Positions 13,738-14,670 of a stretch of 14,670 bases of DNA are shown here, piece by piece. The notes under the pieces were generated by a model. That model searched no databases, had not been told where the DNA came from, and worked only from the letters and a program-made list of their open reading frames with translations. Position numbers and translations under genes: made by a program. Position 1 is the stretch's first letter. Each line of letters begins with the position of its first letter. This DNA comes from UBA7862 sp050872785 (GTDB lineage: Bacteria; Bacillota; Clostridia; Christensenellales; UBA1242): NCBI GenBank assembly GCA_050872785.1, contig JBNMHO010000019.1:1-14670 (forward strand). The letters are read 5' to 3'.

Positions 13738-14355
13738 ATGTCAACCAAACGCAAACTTTATTTGTCAATATTATCGCTTGTGTTTGTTATCCTTACATTG
13801 GGGGTGGCAACTTTTTCCATTTTATCCGCAACACAACAGTACATATCGGCAAACCTCTCTATTGTCTATAATGCAGACAACATAAAAGCAAAAATCAAAG
13901 GTAAATATTCCGTCAACGGAGCAACACCAGTCAGTTTAATTAACTCTGTGGGTGGGGACGTCGTTTCATTTGAAAGCAAGGAAGACTATTCTGCCAAAAC
14001 ACTCTCAAACGGTGGCGTAGATATTCAACTTTCACCAACAGACACCAGTGTGCTGTTTATCTACACTTTCATAAATGCCAACCCATCTGGCGGCACAGCC
14101 ATGAAAGTTACATTTAGTGACGGCTCGGCGAAATCAAATCTCACAGTTAAGTATCTTGCCTCGACCACTTCCGAGCCAACCCTCGCTCAAACCAAAGCAT
14201 CAACCGATACAACGGGTTCGTTTACCCTTACAATAGCGGCAGGAAGTAGCGGCTATGTGGCAATTTATATGGAGATAACGTCAATTTATTCTGACGCCTA
14301 TTACACATCTTCCACCACCGCCGGCATTGTGTCCGACCTAACAAGCGTAACCTAA
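13738..14355 (+). CDS. small exported or membrane-anchored protein C (distant paralogue)
   Basis: A 205-residue protein with the same design as A and B. A basic start is followed by a hydrophobic segment (about 8-30) and then a Ser/Thr-rich domain beginning ISANLSIVYN, which parallels INSNLSVSY of B. KGKYSVNGA matches KGEYSVAGA of B, and an FIYTF segment parallels FAFTF. The C-terminal KGSxGTKSG motif is missing; instead it has GSSGYVAIYM where A and B have TTGYMYV or ETGYVYV. It is therefore an older or faster-changing family member. CGGAG lies seven bases ahead of the ATG. It ends in a terminator that begins inside the stop codon. Confidence 0.72.
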   Translation: MSTKRKLYLSILSLVFVILTLGVATFSILSATQQYISANLSIVYNADNIKAKIKGKYSVNGATPVSLINSVGGDVVSFESKEDYSAKTLSNGGVDIQLSPTDTSVLFIYTFINANPSGGTAMKVTFSDGSAKSNLTVKYLASTTSEPTLAQTKASTDTTGSFTLTIAAGSSGYVAIYMEITSIYSDAYYTSSTTAGIVSDLTSVT

Positions 14356-14391
14356 AAGGCTTGGCATTCGTCAGGTCTTTTGTATTTTTTT
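14354..14391 (+). terminator. rho-independent terminator of gene C
   Basis: AAAAGGCTTG (14354-14363) pairs with CAGGTCTTTT (14372-14381), ten pairs with two G-U and an 8-base loop. GTATTTTTTTG follows. The stem takes in the last two bases of the TAA stop. Confidence 0.7.
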
Positions 14392-14402
14392 GATTTTCCC
14401 CC

Positions 14403-14431
14403 TTGCAAAAAATGAACATGTGTGTTAAACT
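14403..14431 (+). promoter_or_regulatory. promoter of the right-edge gene
   Basis: TTGCAA (14403-14408), 17 bases and TAAACT (14426-14431) predict a start near 14438, ahead of GGGAGG and the ATG at 14467. Confidence 0.45.
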
Positions 14432-14466
14432 TGTTTTGAAATATCCACCAAATTTGGGAGGCAGTT

Positions 14467-14670
14467 ATGAAAAAGTCGAAATTACAAAAAATCTCTGCAT
14501 TTGTTAAGAACAATTTTATCTACATTTTAATGTGCGTTTTGTCTGTGACCATGCTTGCAGTCAACTTTTCTTTGACCCCAGCACACGCCTCTCCTCAAAT
14601 CGCTATGACCGTTGTTTCTGCAAAAATAACTGGCAACAACCCAAGACAAATTTCCAGCAAGTTTTTCGCA
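14467..14670 (+). CDS. exported protein, N-terminal part only
   Basis: The first 68 residues of a gene that runs out of the window. ATG 14467 follows GGGAGG. The N-terminus is a clear Sec signal peptide: a basic start (KKSKLQK), a hydrophobic core (FIYILMCVLSVTMLAVNF) and a likely signal peptidase site after AHA at about residue 41. The mature start is SPQIAMTVVSAKITG. It is unlike A, B and C in its signal, so it is probably a different protein of the same surface locus. Function cannot be judged from this fragment. Confidence 0.7.
   Translation, partial: MKKSKLQKISAFVKNNFIYILMCVLSVTMLAVNFSLTPAHASPQIAMTVVSAKITGNNPRQISSKFFA

Overview
The window looks like chromosomal DNA from a low-GC, Gram-positive, Clostridia-like Firmicute, probably an uncultured anaerobe. 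The evidence is: AT-rich genes with strong GGAGG-type ribosome sites, TTGACA/TATAAT-type promoters, U-tailed terminators, a DnaB/DnaI-style helicase-loading operon, rubrerythrin, and a short collagen-like protein of the kind found on spores. No plasmid, phage, transposase or CRISPR signature was seen.

Region 1 (1-2490): the 3' end of an unknown gene, a minus-strand tRNA-Arg(CCU), then ispH (isoprenoid synthesis) with its own promoter and terminator, an RluA-family pseudouridine synthase whose transcript looks leaderless, and a 52-residue unknown protein.

Region 2 (2515-5375): a compact operon with a DnaB/DnaD-like replication initiation protein that appears to carry four DnaD-like repeats, a DnaI-like helicase loader with zinc site and AAA+ core, and a 133-residue unknown protein. 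Region 3 (5403-7580) holds a collagen-like protein, a convergent TIM-barrel sugar-phosphate isomerase-like gene sharing a bidirectional terminator, and rubrerythrin.

Region 4 (7769-11659): a minus-strand APC-family permease diverges from a two-gene unit of unknown function (624 and 121 residues). A perfect inverted repeat lies across the promoter of that unit. Its distal gene ends in a perfect DnaA-box sequence.

Region 5 (11731-14670) is the most unusual part. Three related small exported or membrane-anchored proteins (211, 204 and 205 residues) are preceded by long, hairpin-rich intergenic leaders. The first two leaders share a paired sequence element, TTGGACA...TGTCCAGCA. A fourth exported protein starts at the right edge and runs out of the window. 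This is a candidate cell-surface locus with RNA-level control. No known family could be assigned with confidence from sequence alone.
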